DNA of 56,123 bases from IMG/VR virus record IMGVR_UViG_3300009507_000021, positions 1 to 56,123 of that record, one strand, 5' to 3'. Positions 1 to 7,664 of the stretch are shown in pieces; within the stretch, counting starts at the first letter, position 1, and the number at the start of each line of letters is the position of its first letter. The translations under genes were made by a program, and so were the position numbers. Origin of the DNA: a virus. The notes beneath the pieces are model-generated. The model was given only the letters and a program-made list of their open reading frames with translations. It ran no database searches and was not told the origin of the DNA.

Positions 1-1476
1 GATTGTAGGACCAGAAACTGCACCTAATAGTTCAGAAAAGTTTTCCATCTTGACTGGACTGATTGCTTCCATTCTGCCCAATTCATTATATGCATCAACG
101 ATCTTAGAGACGTTGGCAAGATTCACTTCACCACCAACATCGCTCATGTACTTGATGCCATCTGCCATTGGCTTTAGATTGTCATCAATTGCTTGAAGTC
201 CAACCGCACCCAGAAGATTATCTGTGCCGTCTAGCATTCGCTGAAAGGCTGGACCTATGAAGTGACTGAGTTGATCAAACCGCATGAACGTATCTTCATC
301 AACCACGTTTGTCATGTATTTGATACCATCAGCAATCGGCTTTAGATTATCATCAATACCTTGAAGTCCAGTAGCACCCAGAAGATCATCTGTACCATCA
401 AGAATTCTTTGGAATGCAGGACCTATGAAACCAGCCACTTGGAGAAATCTTTGCTCGTCAACCGCATTGAGTCTATCCATTCCCTCTGCGAGTGGTATCA
501 GATTGTCATCAATACTTTGTAAACCAGTAGCACCTAATAGATCGTCTGTGCCATCCAGAATAGATTGTAATGCCATACCGATGATAGGTCCCAGAGTCTC
601 TAATTGAGCGGCATCAACATCATTCAGTCGCACAAGCCCATTGGCGAGTGTTAGCATGTTGTCATCAATCATCTGGAAGACACCGGCTTCACCCATATCG
701 CCTGCCGAGAGAGGTTCAAGAATTGCGTTAAGCCCTTCACCGACTCCTCGCATTTTCTCTACTGTCGGTACTTCAGCCTTGGCCAGCGCATCAACACCAT
801 CGGCTAGAGCAACAAGATTGTCATCCATCATCTGAAGAACGCCTGCTTCACCTAGATCAAATCCAGATAGAGGTGCGAGCATTCCATCAATACCTTCACC
901 TACTGCACGAAGCGCCTCAGGATCAAACTCAACCTCATTGAGTCTTTCAATGCCATCTGCTAGATCATTGAATGCTGTACCCGCAAGAATCCTAATTCCA
1001 AGAGCACCACCAATACCAGCGCCACTGGTTAGTTCAGCGATTGCTTCTCCTATTAAGCGAAACTGATCACCGGTAATCTGTGCATTCTCAAGATCTTCAA
1101 GACCTACTGCCATTCTTGACAGACTAGGACCAAAGTCGTTAATTTGAGAGATGAGATAGCCAATACCAGCGGCAGCCGCACCAATGCCAAGACCACCTTT
1201 GAGAAATGCAGAACCCAGAGCGGCAACGATACCCGCTTCTTTGGATGGTATGACTGGATCGCCTATCGGCTCACTTTCTCGTGCGGCAGGCTCGGCGGGA
1301 GCACCTGGACCACCACCTCCAGCCCTACGTTCAGTCGCCGCTTCAAGCATTGCGGCACGTTGAAGTTCAGCATCCTGCTTCAACTGATTCGTAAAGTTGG
1401 ACATGTTGTCCGTTTGCAGATTTATAAATTCTGTTTGGAGTTCTAATTCCGATACTACGTCTTGTAGTGTTGCCAT
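1..1476 (-). CDS. Tape-measure-like tail protein, partial (3' end off the window)
   Basis: The frame is open on the minus strand from an ATG at 1476 to the window edge, giving 492 residues with no stop. After a charged N-terminus and a Gly/Pro/Glu linker comes a hydrophobic Gly/Ala stretch (about residues 92-116). From about residue 185 there are five diverged repeats of roughly 60 residues, with cores such as DDNLKPIADGIKYM and GPAFQRILDGTDDLLGA. A hydrophobic segment, helical repeats and a position just after a gp26-like gene with a frameshift extension suggest the tail tape measure or hub component (T4 gp29 role), which sets tail length and sits inside the tube. The start lies 2 bases after the stop of the -1 frame extension, so translation is probably coupled. 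It could instead be another internal tail protein. The identification rests on context and architecture, not on a recognised catalytic motif. Confidence 0.6.
   Translation of the reverse strand, partial: MATLQDVVSELELQTEFINLQTDNMSNFTNQLKQDAELQRAAMLEAATERRAGGGGPGAPAEPAARESEPIGDPVIPSKEAGIVAALGSAFLKGGLGIGAAAAGIGYLISQINDFGPSLSRMAVGLEDLENAQITGDQFRLIGEAIAELTSGAGIGGALGIRILAGTAFNDLADGIERLNEVEFDPEALRAVGEGIDGMLAPLSGFDLGEAGVLQMMDDNLVALADGVDALAKAEVPTVEKMRGVGEGLNAILEPLSAGDMGEAGVFQMIDDNMLTLANGLVRLNDVDAAQLETLGPIIGMALQSILDGTDDLLGATGLQSIDDNLIPLAEGMDRLNAVDEQRFLQVAGFIGPAFQRILDGTDDLLGATGLQGIDDNLKPIADGIKYMTNVVDEDTFMRFDQLSHFIGPAFQRMLDGTDNLLGAVGLQAIDDNLKPMADGIKYMSDVGGEVNLANVSKIVDAYNELGRMEAISPVKMENFSELLGAVSGPTI
152..900 (-). 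repeat. Approx. 60-residue coding repeats inside the tape-measure-like gene
   Basis: Diverged in-frame repeats carry the core LLGATGLQSIDDNL and variants such as DDNLVALADGVDAL. At DNA level the copies near 152-260 and 320-430 are clearly alike but differ at many third positions. They look like helical modules whose number could set protein length. Confidence 0.7.
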
Positions 1477-1478
1477 GT

Positions 1479-1667
1479 CTACGACCTATTTTGTTTTTCT
1501 CTGGCTTGTTTTTCTTCTTCCAATGCTTGCATTAACATAATAAGTTGTATTTCTCGCTCCCAAGGCATCATCATATCTAGTTCTGTCAAAGTATATTTAT
1601 GATGCCTCTGCAACAAAAAGTTAGTTTTATAATAATTTGCTAACTCTTCATGGGAGAGGCCAACTAA
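1479..1667 (-). CDS. -1 frame extension of the gp26-like gene (putative frameshift product tail)
   Basis: Starting at the slippery T-run, the -1 frame codes for 62 residues beginning LVGLSHEELANYY, passing a MPWERE motif, and ending in an acidic/basic helix (EEEKQAREKQ) with a stop at 1479-1481. The frame has a TGA nine codons before the slip and no ATG until the ATG triplet in its middle. No ribosome binding site is visible there, so most of the coding-like stretch lacks its own start. A -1 slip would append it to the 231-residue upstream protein, giving 293 residues. This is the G/GT tail-assembly-chaperone layout, immediately before a tape-measure-like gene. Alternatives are re-initiation at the internal ATGs (a short gp51-like protein) or an indel in the homopolymer. 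Confidence 0.6.
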   Translation of the reverse strand, partial: LVGLSHEELANYYKTNFLLQRHHKYTLTELDMMMPWEREIQLIMLMQALEEEKQAREKQNRS

Positions 1668-2359
1668 AAAAAACTTTGCATACCTCGCACTTCAATATCA
1701 TTATGATGCCCGCATTCCACACAGTCAAATATAATGTGGTGTTCTACTTGTGGCATTGTTCTTACAAAGTCAGACAGTTTTGCAAATTGTGTGCTAGTCA
1801 TAGACTCAAGGAACGCAAGAACTGTCTCTTGTGGTTCTTCGCTCACATCTATTCGTTCATCTTTTGTAAGGACTGCTTTGAGACTACTCGCCATAATATT
1901 GAATGCGGCGTCTGTTGCTTCTTCGGTACGCTCTATCTCTACATAACTTGGATACTTCATCTCAACAGAAATGTCATCGTCAATCTTGATCACATTCTTT
2001 TTCTTACTGTCTACAGGACACTGGACCTCATCTAAATTCAATGATGCTTCGTTGGATGCTTTGCATTCACTACAGGGCAACACCAAGTTTACAGTCTCAC
2101 CGACAGACTTGGCACGAATTTTTACAAAGAGATACTCTAGATCAAATGTTGTAAGATCATTAAGTCGGACTTTATCAGCGGTACATGCCCGAACCGTATC
2201 CGACACTGCTTCCATAATCTGATCTTGGTCTTTACTCTCCTTTGCGAGAAGAAGAATCTTTTCTTCTTTGACTAAGTAAGGACGATACTTGACCGATTTG
2301 CCTGTTGATGGTATTTTTAATGTATACTTTGGAACGTCATTCAATAGTGGTAATGCCAT
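1664..2359 (-). CDS. gp26: gp26-like baseplate hub / tail assembly protein
   Basis: This 231-residue protein resembles the T4_baseplate (gp26-type) family: an N-terminal LPLLNDVPKYTLKIPSTGK segment, a helical region, and two CxxC pairs (CSECKA near residue 100, CVECGH near 215) that could bind zinc. T4 gp26 (about 208 residues) is needed for hub assembly. The gene lies between a tube-family gene and the tape-measure-like gene, as expected for a tail assembly factor. Its last codons run through eight T residues directly into TAG, a perfect T_TTT_TTT heptamer (see the slippery site and the -1 frame entries). It starts 15 bases after the preceding gene ends. The family assignment is good; the exact role is inferred from T4. 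Confidence 0.75.
   Translation of the reverse strand: MALPLLNDVPKYTLKIPSTGKSVKYRPYLVKEEKILLLAKESKDQDQIMEAVSDTVRACTADKVRLNDLTTFDLEYLFVKIRAKSVGETVNLVLPCSECKASNEASLNLDEVQCPVDSKKKNVIKIDDDISVEMKYPSYVEIERTEEATDAAFNIMASSLKAVLTKDERIDVSEEPQETVLAFLESMTSTQFAKLSDFVRTMPQVEHHIIFDCVECGHHNDIEVRGMQSFF
1666..1673 (-). promoter_or_regulatory. Putative -1 ribosomal frameshift slippery site (T_TTT_TTT)
   Basis: On the minus strand, the codons AGT TTT TTT TAG of the gp26-like gene contain the X_XXY_YYZ heptamer T TTT TTT abutting the stop codon. After a -1 slip the next codon is TTA and 62 sense codons follow. No obvious strong stimulatory hairpin was identified by eye. Confidence 0.55.
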
Positions 2360-2374
2360 AATTTACTCCATGTG

Positions 2375-3040
2375 TTACCGATTAATAAAAATAGATGCTT
2401 TCTGTTTGCCGTTACTTACAGGTTCACCTTTCCAACTCTTGTATTCAAAACTCACAGTCACCGTATGAATCTCACCTGATCCATCTGCCATCTCGCTGGA
2501 TGAAACGTTGACAGGAAACGCACGATCAATAATCCAGTGGTAATTTGAAATAGCAGGTGTGGCTACATCAACATCAATATCAAGACTCAGATTGATTGGT
2601 CCTAACTTCTTTTCAAACTGCTTGTTGAATACAGGAAACCCTTTACCACGTTCTAACTGATATATGTGAAGCGGCGCTGTATATTTATCGGGATACTTGG
2701 CTTCAAATCTGGCTTCATCGTCCGAGTATTCGGGCAAAATGAACTGTTGCCATGACTCAAAATAATTTCTGGCACCCTGGTTGTTCAGAACACGAAATGT
2801 GGCTGAGATAGGTGGGTTGACATAACCATGAACAACTTTCTGTCGTGTGACACCAAGGTCACGTTCTACGCTGGTCAACTGACGGGAGGGTAAATTTATG
2901 TTACTGCACAAAAGCCCCATATCATATCCCGTAATGCCCGCTACTGTGGGAAACTTTACGAAATACAGATTGCTCTTGCTGAATCCACCACCGTCTGTTA
3001 TTGCAGACTTGATTTCGTCTACTGTGCCTAATTTAAGCAT
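2375..3040 (-). CDS. Tail tube family protein (gp54/gp19-like), likely baseplate-tube initiator
   Basis: This 221-residue protein has the T4 gp19 tube fold signature: a segment around LPSRQLTSVERDLGVT followed by VHGYVNPPISATFRV, then a YFESWQQFI helix and a C-terminal TVSFEYKSW strand. gp19 (163 residues in T4) polymerises into the tube; gp48 and gp54 are paralogues that cap the hub and start the tube. Its place near the divergent gp48-like gene, and its extra length, favour a gp54-like initiator over the main tube protein, but the two cannot be separated here. Its ATG overlaps the stop of the upstream gene by 8 bases (ATGCTTAA), which implies translational coupling. Confidence 0.65.
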   Translation of the reverse strand: MLKLGTVDEIKSAITDGGGFSKSNLYFVKFPTVAGITGYDMGLLCSNINLPSRQLTSVERDLGVTRQKVVHGYVNPPISATFRVLNNQGARNYFESWQQFILPEYSDDEARFEAKYPDKYTAPLHIYQLERGKGFPVFNKQFEKKLGPINLSLDIDVDVATPAISNYHWIIDRAFPVNVSSSEMADGSGEIHTVTVSFEYKSWKGEPVSNGKQKASIFINR

Positions 3041-3617
3041 TTATCTTTTTCCTAGAATCTTTGTATACCTGGTTCTTGTTACCTTGCCATTGTGCTGTTG
3101 GTAAGAACGTAGCAATCTCCCATTCAGGAGCAGGCACCTTTGCGAAGTTACCTTCCACTTGCGATGTTAGGTAGTGTTTGTAGCAGGGCCTAAAATATTT
3201 CATTGATGCCGCTCGGTTCAAAAAACTATATGTCACTCTGAACTTGGTATTCTCGTTATATTTTTTGTCGCTTGTCACACCCATCAGTTCATCAAGAAAC
3301 TTGGCTCTCAATGGTATGGGCAGATAGTGTAGATTCATGCCATAAAAACCTTTCTCAGCAGGTCCAATGGCAATAATGAGAGGAAACGAATCCCAATACG
3401 GAAGTGTCTTTCTATGCTTTGCATCGTAGAAAAACATATACATGTTGCCGGTAATCGTATCGCTCTCTTTTGAAATAGGTTCTTCCCGCATTAACTCACG
3501 CCTATTGACTCCCATTCTCTGCACTTTTTTGCGGAACCATGCGCGTGATTCTTTGGTGCGAGGCGTAATACCAGCACGAAATGCCTCTTGCTCTACCGTT
3601 TGAAAGAGATTACTCAT
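3033..3617 (-). CDS. Conserved T4-like protein, possibly gp2-like DNA end protector
   Basis: This is a 194-residue basic protein. It starts with a helical region containing an Arg-rich stretch (RKKVQRMGVNRRELM). The middle holds YWDSFPLIIAIGP and GFYGMNLHYLPIPLRAKFL, and the C-terminus holds EWEIATFLPTAQW and a basic tail. I recognise this as conserved in marine T4-like phages beside gp4/gp53. In T4 the order is 3-2-4-53, so a gp2-like role (protecting DNA ends in the filled head) is a reasonable positional guess, but no known motif proves it. It overlaps its neighbours on both sides by 8 bases, so it belongs to one translationally coupled minus-strand operon. Confidence 0.5.
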   Translation of the reverse strand: MSNLFQTVEQEAFRAGITPRTKESRAWFRKKVQRMGVNRRELMREEPISKESDTITGNMYMFFYDAKHRKTLPYWDSFPLIIAIGPAEKGFYGMNLHYLPIPLRAKFLDELMGVTSDKKYNENTKFRVTYSFLNRAASMKYFRPCYKHYLTSQVEGNFAKVPAPEWEIATFLPTAQWQGNKNQVYKDSRKKINA

Positions 3618-3756
3618 GTCGGTTGTCCATCATAGTTCGGGCTTTATTCTGCCAGAGATTTGGAAATAGACCATGCACTAGAAGCACGACCGCAACTTTC
3701 CAAGCAAATCGTAGATGCTGAAAGTATGTTTCGTTAATTTCTTTTAAATGACTCAT
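3610..3756 (-). CDS. Small membrane protein, 48 residues (DUF6356-like)
   Basis: The frame MSHLKEINETYFQ... ends DNRHE and carries one hydrophobic segment, WKVAVVLLVHGLFPNLW (residues 19-35), giving a single-span or amphipathic membrane protein. The ETYFQHL start, followed by a short hydrophobic helix with HGLFP, resembles the small DUF6356 proteins, recalled from memory. It overlaps the next gene by 8 bases (ATGAGTAA), good support for a real gene despite its size. A TATAAATA late promoter lies only about 6 bases upstream of the ATG, so a transcript from it would be nearly leaderless; read-through from the gp4-like gene is also possible. Function unknown. Confidence 0.65.
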   Translation of the reverse strand: MSHLKEINETYFQHLRFAWKVAVVLLVHGLFPNLWQNKARTMMDNRHE

Positions 3757-3761
3757 GCATT

Positions 3762-3769
3762 TATTTATA
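3762..3769 (-). promoter_or_regulatory. T4-type late promoter (TATAAATA)
   Basis: There is an exact TATAAATA on the minus strand, in the gap between the gp4-like stop and the 48-residue gene. It could drive the minus-strand cluster down to the tape-measure-like gene. The spacing to the first ATG is far shorter than at the plus-strand sites. Confidence 0.6.
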
Positions 3770-3774
3770 CGATT

Positions 3775-4275
3775 TTACCGAATTTGTTTCGTACATTTCT
3801 TCCTCGTAAAGGGCTTCATTTTCTTTAACGGTTTTAGTTTCTTAGGCATGATACCCATTTTGGTCAGTTCAATTTCAGTCCATATTTCAAACTTCCAATC
3901 ACGATCTTTAGCATATTCAGCCGCGGCTTCCCACTTGTTAATGTTCTTGACGTAGGTGTATCCTTCAGAAATGTATCTTTTGGTACGCTTATTGCCTGTG
4001 GGTGGTTTAGTTTCTTTATTGGGTTTGACTTCAATCAGTGTGGTTGTACCATCTTTCCATGTCACCTTGAAGTCCATAAAGTATCGGTGATATTTTCTAT
4101 CAACCTCATACAGATAAGGTATCACAACCTCTTCGCTTGACCATGATGCCACATCACTGTGAGCATCAAAATACATCATACAGTATTTTTCCCACATGGA
4201 TCTATAAATGACACCGCCGGCATTGCCTTTATACTTTAAAGGGTTTTTAACTTTATATCGTCCAGAGTATGCCAT
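3775..4275 (-). CDS. gp4: Head completion protein gp4-like (TnsA/endonuclease fold)
   Basis: This 166-residue protein is close in length to T4 gp4 (150). Motifs in order are: NPLKYKGNAGGVIYRSMWE near residue 11, YFDAHSDVASWSSEEVVIPY (residues 35-54), a RKYHRYFMDF segment, and IEVKPNKET. The D in YFMDF and the ExK in IEVKP form a PD-(D/E)xK-like nuclease core, as in TnsA-type endonucleases. In T4, gp4 acts on packaged heads before tail joining. The C-terminus is strongly basic (Lys-rich). It is the first gene of the minus-strand block, divergent from gp48; I see no exact TATAAATA upstream on the minus strand, only AT-rich sequence. Confidence 0.85.
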   Translation of the reverse strand: MAYSGRYKVKNPLKYKGNAGGVIYRSMWEKYCMMYFDAHSDVASWSSEEVVIPYLYEVDRKYHRYFMDFKVTWKDGTTTLIEVKPNKETKPPTGNKRTKRYISEGYTYVKNINKWEAAAEYAKDRDWKFEIWTEIELTKMGIMPKKLKPLKKMKPFTRKKCTKQIR

Positions 4276-4282
4276 AAATGCC

Positions 4283-4290
4283 TATAAATA
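4283..4290 (+). promoter_or_regulatory. T4-type late promoter (TATAAATA) for the gp48 operon
   Basis: An exact TATAAATA lies 33 bases before the gp48 ATG in the divergent gap, followed by A-rich sequence. Recognition by a gp55-type late sigma factor is inferred from T4. Confidence 0.75.
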
Positions 4291-4315
4291 AAATAAAAGT
4301 ATTTAGCGAGTTGAT

Positions 4316-5485
4316 ATGGCAACAGAAGCGCAACTAGAAGCCGTTCGGCAAAGGGCTAATCAAGAAGCATTGGATGCGATTGATCAGGCAAATGCCGAGC
4401 AAGAATTGTACAGCGAAAAAGCAGATGACTCTGAAAACGCGGAGGCATCCGGTTCTTCTCAAGCGGACAAAGACAAAGCACGAGATCTTTTTTATCCGCT
4501 GAGTATGAGCAAGAACTTTCCTGCAAGAATCATCTTTAAGGTTATTAAAATAGAAGGTGAAAACATTCTTGATGCTGTTGGCATTACGAAGGTGATTAAC
4601 TCAAATAACGACTCATTGACCAGTGTCACTACTCAGTCTGTTGCCGACGAAAGCACATCATCTCAAGACAAAAAACAGATCATTGAAGACTCTAAGAAAA
4701 AACAGAAAGAGTTGGTCAGTTATGAGAACAATTCAGGTGGTGAAAATTATGGCAAGATAACACTGCCTTTACCAAAAGGTCTGGCATATAATGATGCAGT
4801 ATCATATCAAGGCGCTGATCTTGGTATCTTAGGTGGGGCAGCCGAAGACGCATTGCTAGGTAGAAATCCTTTTGCGGGTGCTACTACAGCAAATGGCGAA
4901 CTAGTCAAAGCGGCGAGTGCAATCGCAGGTCAAGTTGTCGCCGCAAACGCTGGCAGTATTGCTGGTGCTAGTCTTGGCTTGTTGCCTAAGATTGGTGGCG
5001 GTGTCGCTGGTGCCGCTGGTGCTGTTTTAGGTTCTAATCTCACAGGTAATCTTGGCGCCGCAGTAAGTTCAGCGTCACGAGTTGCAAGTGCGCCCAACAC
5101 AAGAACACTGTTTGAAAAAGCCTCTATTAGAAATTTTGCGTTTAACTTTAAGATGATTGCCAATTCACCCGAAGAGGCCCGGGCGATCAAAAGCATTGTA
5201 CAGATGTTTCGTGAAGAATTATATCCTGAGAAAGTGCCTATCGGTAACTCGGGTGTGCCTCTTGCGTACAAGTATCCTAATGTGTTTGAGATAGAAGTAA
5301 AGAACAGACAGGGTGGTAATCCTGGATTCAAGATTCAACGATGCTATCTTCAAAAGGTTGATACAACATTTAACGAGACCGCTGATGGAATGTTTAACGA
5401 CGGTAGTTTCATTGAGGTTGGAATTGCACTTGGATTCACAGAGATTGTGGCACTGGATAAAGATAAGGTGAGGCAGGGTTACTAA
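4316..5485 (+). CDS. gp48: Baseplate tail tube cap gp48-like
   Basis: This 389-residue protein has an acidic, low-complexity N-terminus (residues 1-60, Glu/Ala/Ser rich), then a strand region FPARIIFKVIKIEGE. A Gly/Ala-rich stretch (about 155-250, with repeated GxxxG-like runs) could be an internal hydrophobic helix. The C-terminal tube-like domain includes FNFKMIANSPEEARAIKSI and ends GFTEIVALDKDKV. T4 gp48 (364 residues) sits on the hub and, with gp54, seeds the tail tube. Position directly before gp53 and length agree. Its stop overlaps the gp53 start (TAATG). Confidence 0.75.
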   Translation: MATEAQLEAVRQRANQEALDAIDQANAEQELYSEKADDSENAEASGSSQADKDKARDLFYPLSMSKNFPARIIFKVIKIEGENILDAVGITKVINSNNDSLTSVTTQSVADESTSSQDKKQIIEDSKKKQKELVSYENNSGGENYGKITLPLPKGLAYNDAVSYQGADLGILGGAAEDALLGRNPFAGATTANGELVKAASAIAGQVVAANAGSIAGASLGLLPKIGGGVAGAAGAVLGSNLTGNLGAAVSSASRVASAPNTRTLFEKASIRNFAFNFKMIANSPEEARAIKSIVQMFREELYPEKVPIGNSGVPLAYKYPNVFEIEVKNRQGGNPGFKIQRCYLQKVDTTFNETADGMFNDGSFIEVGIALGFTEIVALDKDKVRQGY

Positions 5486-6297
5486 TGAGTAATTATTTCA
5501 AGAATTTTCCAAAGACACTGTATCTGTTTGGTGATGAAATCACACCGACGGCTGTACAGAATATCAGTAAGTTTACCAATACGATTGATCAGATTGCGGA
5601 TCAGATATCGGCGTACATTGAGTATGAGATAAAAGACTTTGAACGCCCTGACACATTATCACACAGACTGTATGGTACCAGCGAATATGACTGGACATTT
5701 TTTGTGATGAATGATAAACTTCGTGAACGCGGTTGGCCATTATCAATGCAAAACGTCTATGATCTAGCACAGAACGATCTCTACACCGGTTGGACAAGCA
5801 AGATTGAATTCGCAAATGATACCGTAGACAGTGCGGCATCATGGGGACTTGACAAAACAACAATACCTCCGACTGAACTTTATCCTGTAGGTCAAGAGGT
5901 GTTGTTGAATGGTAGACCCATGATCGTCAAGAGCAAGAATCTTCAAGTTGGTGAAATCACATTCTACTCACCCTATTACAATATTGATCGTGATAGCGAT
6001 TACAGCACATCCTCTCAAGTATCATATACTACGGGTGCACACACCAAGATGCTAGAGAGCACCGTGAGAGAATACTTTGGTACATATGAGTACCGAAACG
6101 ACAGTGGTTTGCCTATTGATTTATACTTTGGTGAGTGGAACAATCAAACAGAAACGTATCAAATACCCGCCACAAGAATTCAAGTCACAAACCTAGACCA
6201 TTTGATTGAAGAGAATGATGAACTGAAAAGAATACGAATCATCAAATCAGATCTAATCGCACAAGTAGCAGGTAAGTTCAAGGCGGCAATCGGCTAA
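5485..6297 (+). CDS. gp53: Baseplate wedge subunit gp53
   Basis: This 270-residue protein opens FKNFPKTLYLFGDE and continues with a segment where YEIKDFERPDTLSHRLYGT leads into the YDWTFFVMND motif characteristic of gp53 proteins. T4 gp53 (196 residues) joins adjacent wedges during baseplate assembly. The C-terminal extension beyond T4 length is usual in marine relatives and ends in a mixed alpha/beta region. It is coupled on both sides by 1-base TAATG overlaps, in the T4-like order gp48/gp53/hub. Confidence 0.88.
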   Translation: MSNYFKNFPKTLYLFGDEITPTAVQNISKFTNTIDQIADQISAYIEYEIKDFERPDTLSHRLYGTSEYDWTFFVMNDKLRERGWPLSMQNVYDLAQNDLYTGWTSKIEFANDTVDSAASWGLDKTTIPPTELYPVGQEVLLNGRPMIVKSKNLQVGEITFYSPYYNIDRDSDYSTSSQVSYTTGAHTKMLESTVREYFGTYEYRNDSGLPIDLYFGEWNNQTETYQIPATRIQVTNLDHLIEENDELKRIRIIKSDLIAQVAGKFKAAIG

Positions 6298-7664
6298 TGG
6301 CTGATGAAACAAACAATACAATTCTAGAGGCTGTTCTTATATCTTCTAGAGTGCAGGGCAATGATATAGAAGTTGATATCAAGTCTAGCCTTCTAGAGTT
6401 CAAGACATTTGAGAACATAGGCAAGCCTTATATTGATGCTCAACTGGTGTTCATTGATGACTTCGGTCTCAAGGACACATTGTCAATCGCAGGCACAGAG
6501 AAGTTTAGAATCGTTCTGGGTAATCCCAATGATCCTCAAGGCGAGGTGTTTACTAAGTTCTTCTTTATTAGCCAGATCAACGACAGTCTCCGTCAAAACG
6601 ATAACAGCGAAATCATCTCGGTGTCTTTGGTAGAAGATCAACTGTATATAGATTCTGTCAAACAGATCTCACGATCTTTTACAGGTAACATTGAAGATAT
6701 CATTACTAACATTTGCAGTATTGAACTGGGCAAAACTGTTGAAAAGTTTATCACTCAGAGTGGTTCTGCCCAAGGTGTACGAAAGATCGTTGTACCTTAC
6801 ATGAGTCCACTAGAGGCGATCCAATGGATACTGACGCGAGCGACGACTCGCATTGGTGGTCCATTATATCTTTACTCTACACTATACAGCAACAATCTTT
6901 TGTTGTCTGACTTTGATGGTTTGATGCAACAACCTATATTCAACAAAGACTTTCCTTTGCGCTATGCAGATGCGGGTGCGGCGCTTGATCAGGAAGATGA
7001 AAGACTCCGACCGTACTTTCAGGTGTTAAATTATCGTGAACAGAACGGTGATAATTTGATGTTGCAAATGGAGAATGGCAACGTGGGATCAATGTACACG
7101 AATGTTGATGCAGGTAGTGGTAGTGTGTTAGGCGATCATATTTCAATTCGGGACATCGTTGATGAGTTCTATATAAACGATCTGTTAGATCCAAACACCG
7201 CACAGACGATGTTTGATCCATCACTGTTAATTGGTGATAAACTGGCAGATGAGTATAACTCTGCCAATATCTTTCAAGTCACATCAACAGGCACCTATAA
7301 TCAGTTTTTAGGGTATCATGATGAAGCAGTACTGACAGACACAAATGGTAATTTGATTGAATCACGACTAAAGATCAAGAACAAGATCATTCGTGCCATT
7401 CTCAAGAAGAACATCATAGATATAGGTATTGATGGAAGACTTATGATAGAATCTAAGTGTTCAGTGGGTGCAAGAATTCGTGTGTTGTTCCTTTCAACAC
7501 AACCCGAAGCATCAGACGAAGCCACATTGTACGACAGACTAGACAAGAAAAAGAGTGGTGATTATCTGATTATGGCAGTCCAGAATTATTTTAGACAAGA
7601 GAATCATGCCGCAACCCTCAGACTAGCCAAGATTGGCGACATACCAGAAGACGCAGAAATTTAA
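6297..7664 (+). CDS. Baseplate hub subunit (gp27-like)
   Basis: This is a 455-residue beta-rich protein. N-terminal strands around LEFKTFENIGKPYIDAQLVF and an FFISQINDSLRQ turn precede VPYMSPLEAIQWI, which I recognise as a hub motif in T4-like and related contractile tails. It lies directly before the OB-fold/amidase/needle genes, where the trimeric gp27 ring that holds the gp5 spike would be expected (T4 gp27 is 391 residues). The C-terminal part (about 330-455) contains KIKNKIIRAILKK and a final LRLAKIGDIPED. The family call comes from motif plus context. Confidence 0.7.
   Translation: MADETNNTILEAVLISSRVQGNDIEVDIKSSLLEFKTFENIGKPYIDAQLVFIDDFGLKDTLSIAGTEKFRIVLGNPNDPQGEVFTKFFFISQINDSLRQNDNSEIISVSLVEDQLYIDSVKQISRSFTGNIEDIITNICSIELGKTVEKFITQSGSAQGVRKIVVPYMSPLEAIQWILTRATTRIGGPLYLYSTLYSNNLLLSDFDGLMQQPIFNKDFPLRYADAGAALDQEDERLRPYFQVLNYREQNGDNLMLQMENGNVGSMYTNVDAGSGSVLGDHISIRDIVDEFYINDLLDPNTAQTMFDPSLLIGDKLADEYNSANIFQVTSTGTYNQFLGYHDEAVLTDTNGNLIESRLKIKNKIIRAILKKNIIDIGIDGRLMIESKCSVGARIRVLFLSTQPEASDEATLYDRLDKKKSGDYLIMAVQNYFRQENHAATLRLAKIGDIPEDAEI

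Noticed and set aside
1585-1605. CATAAATA-like late promoter on the minus strand inside the -1 frame extension
   Set aside because: It lies within coding sequence, has a mismatch, and its leader to the tape-measure ATG would exceed 100 bases, unlike other sites.
1144-2222. Plus-strand frames of 70-132 residues at 1144-2222
   Set aside because: They are shadows of the tape-measure-like and gp26-like genes on the minus strand, with no ribosome binding sites or family features.
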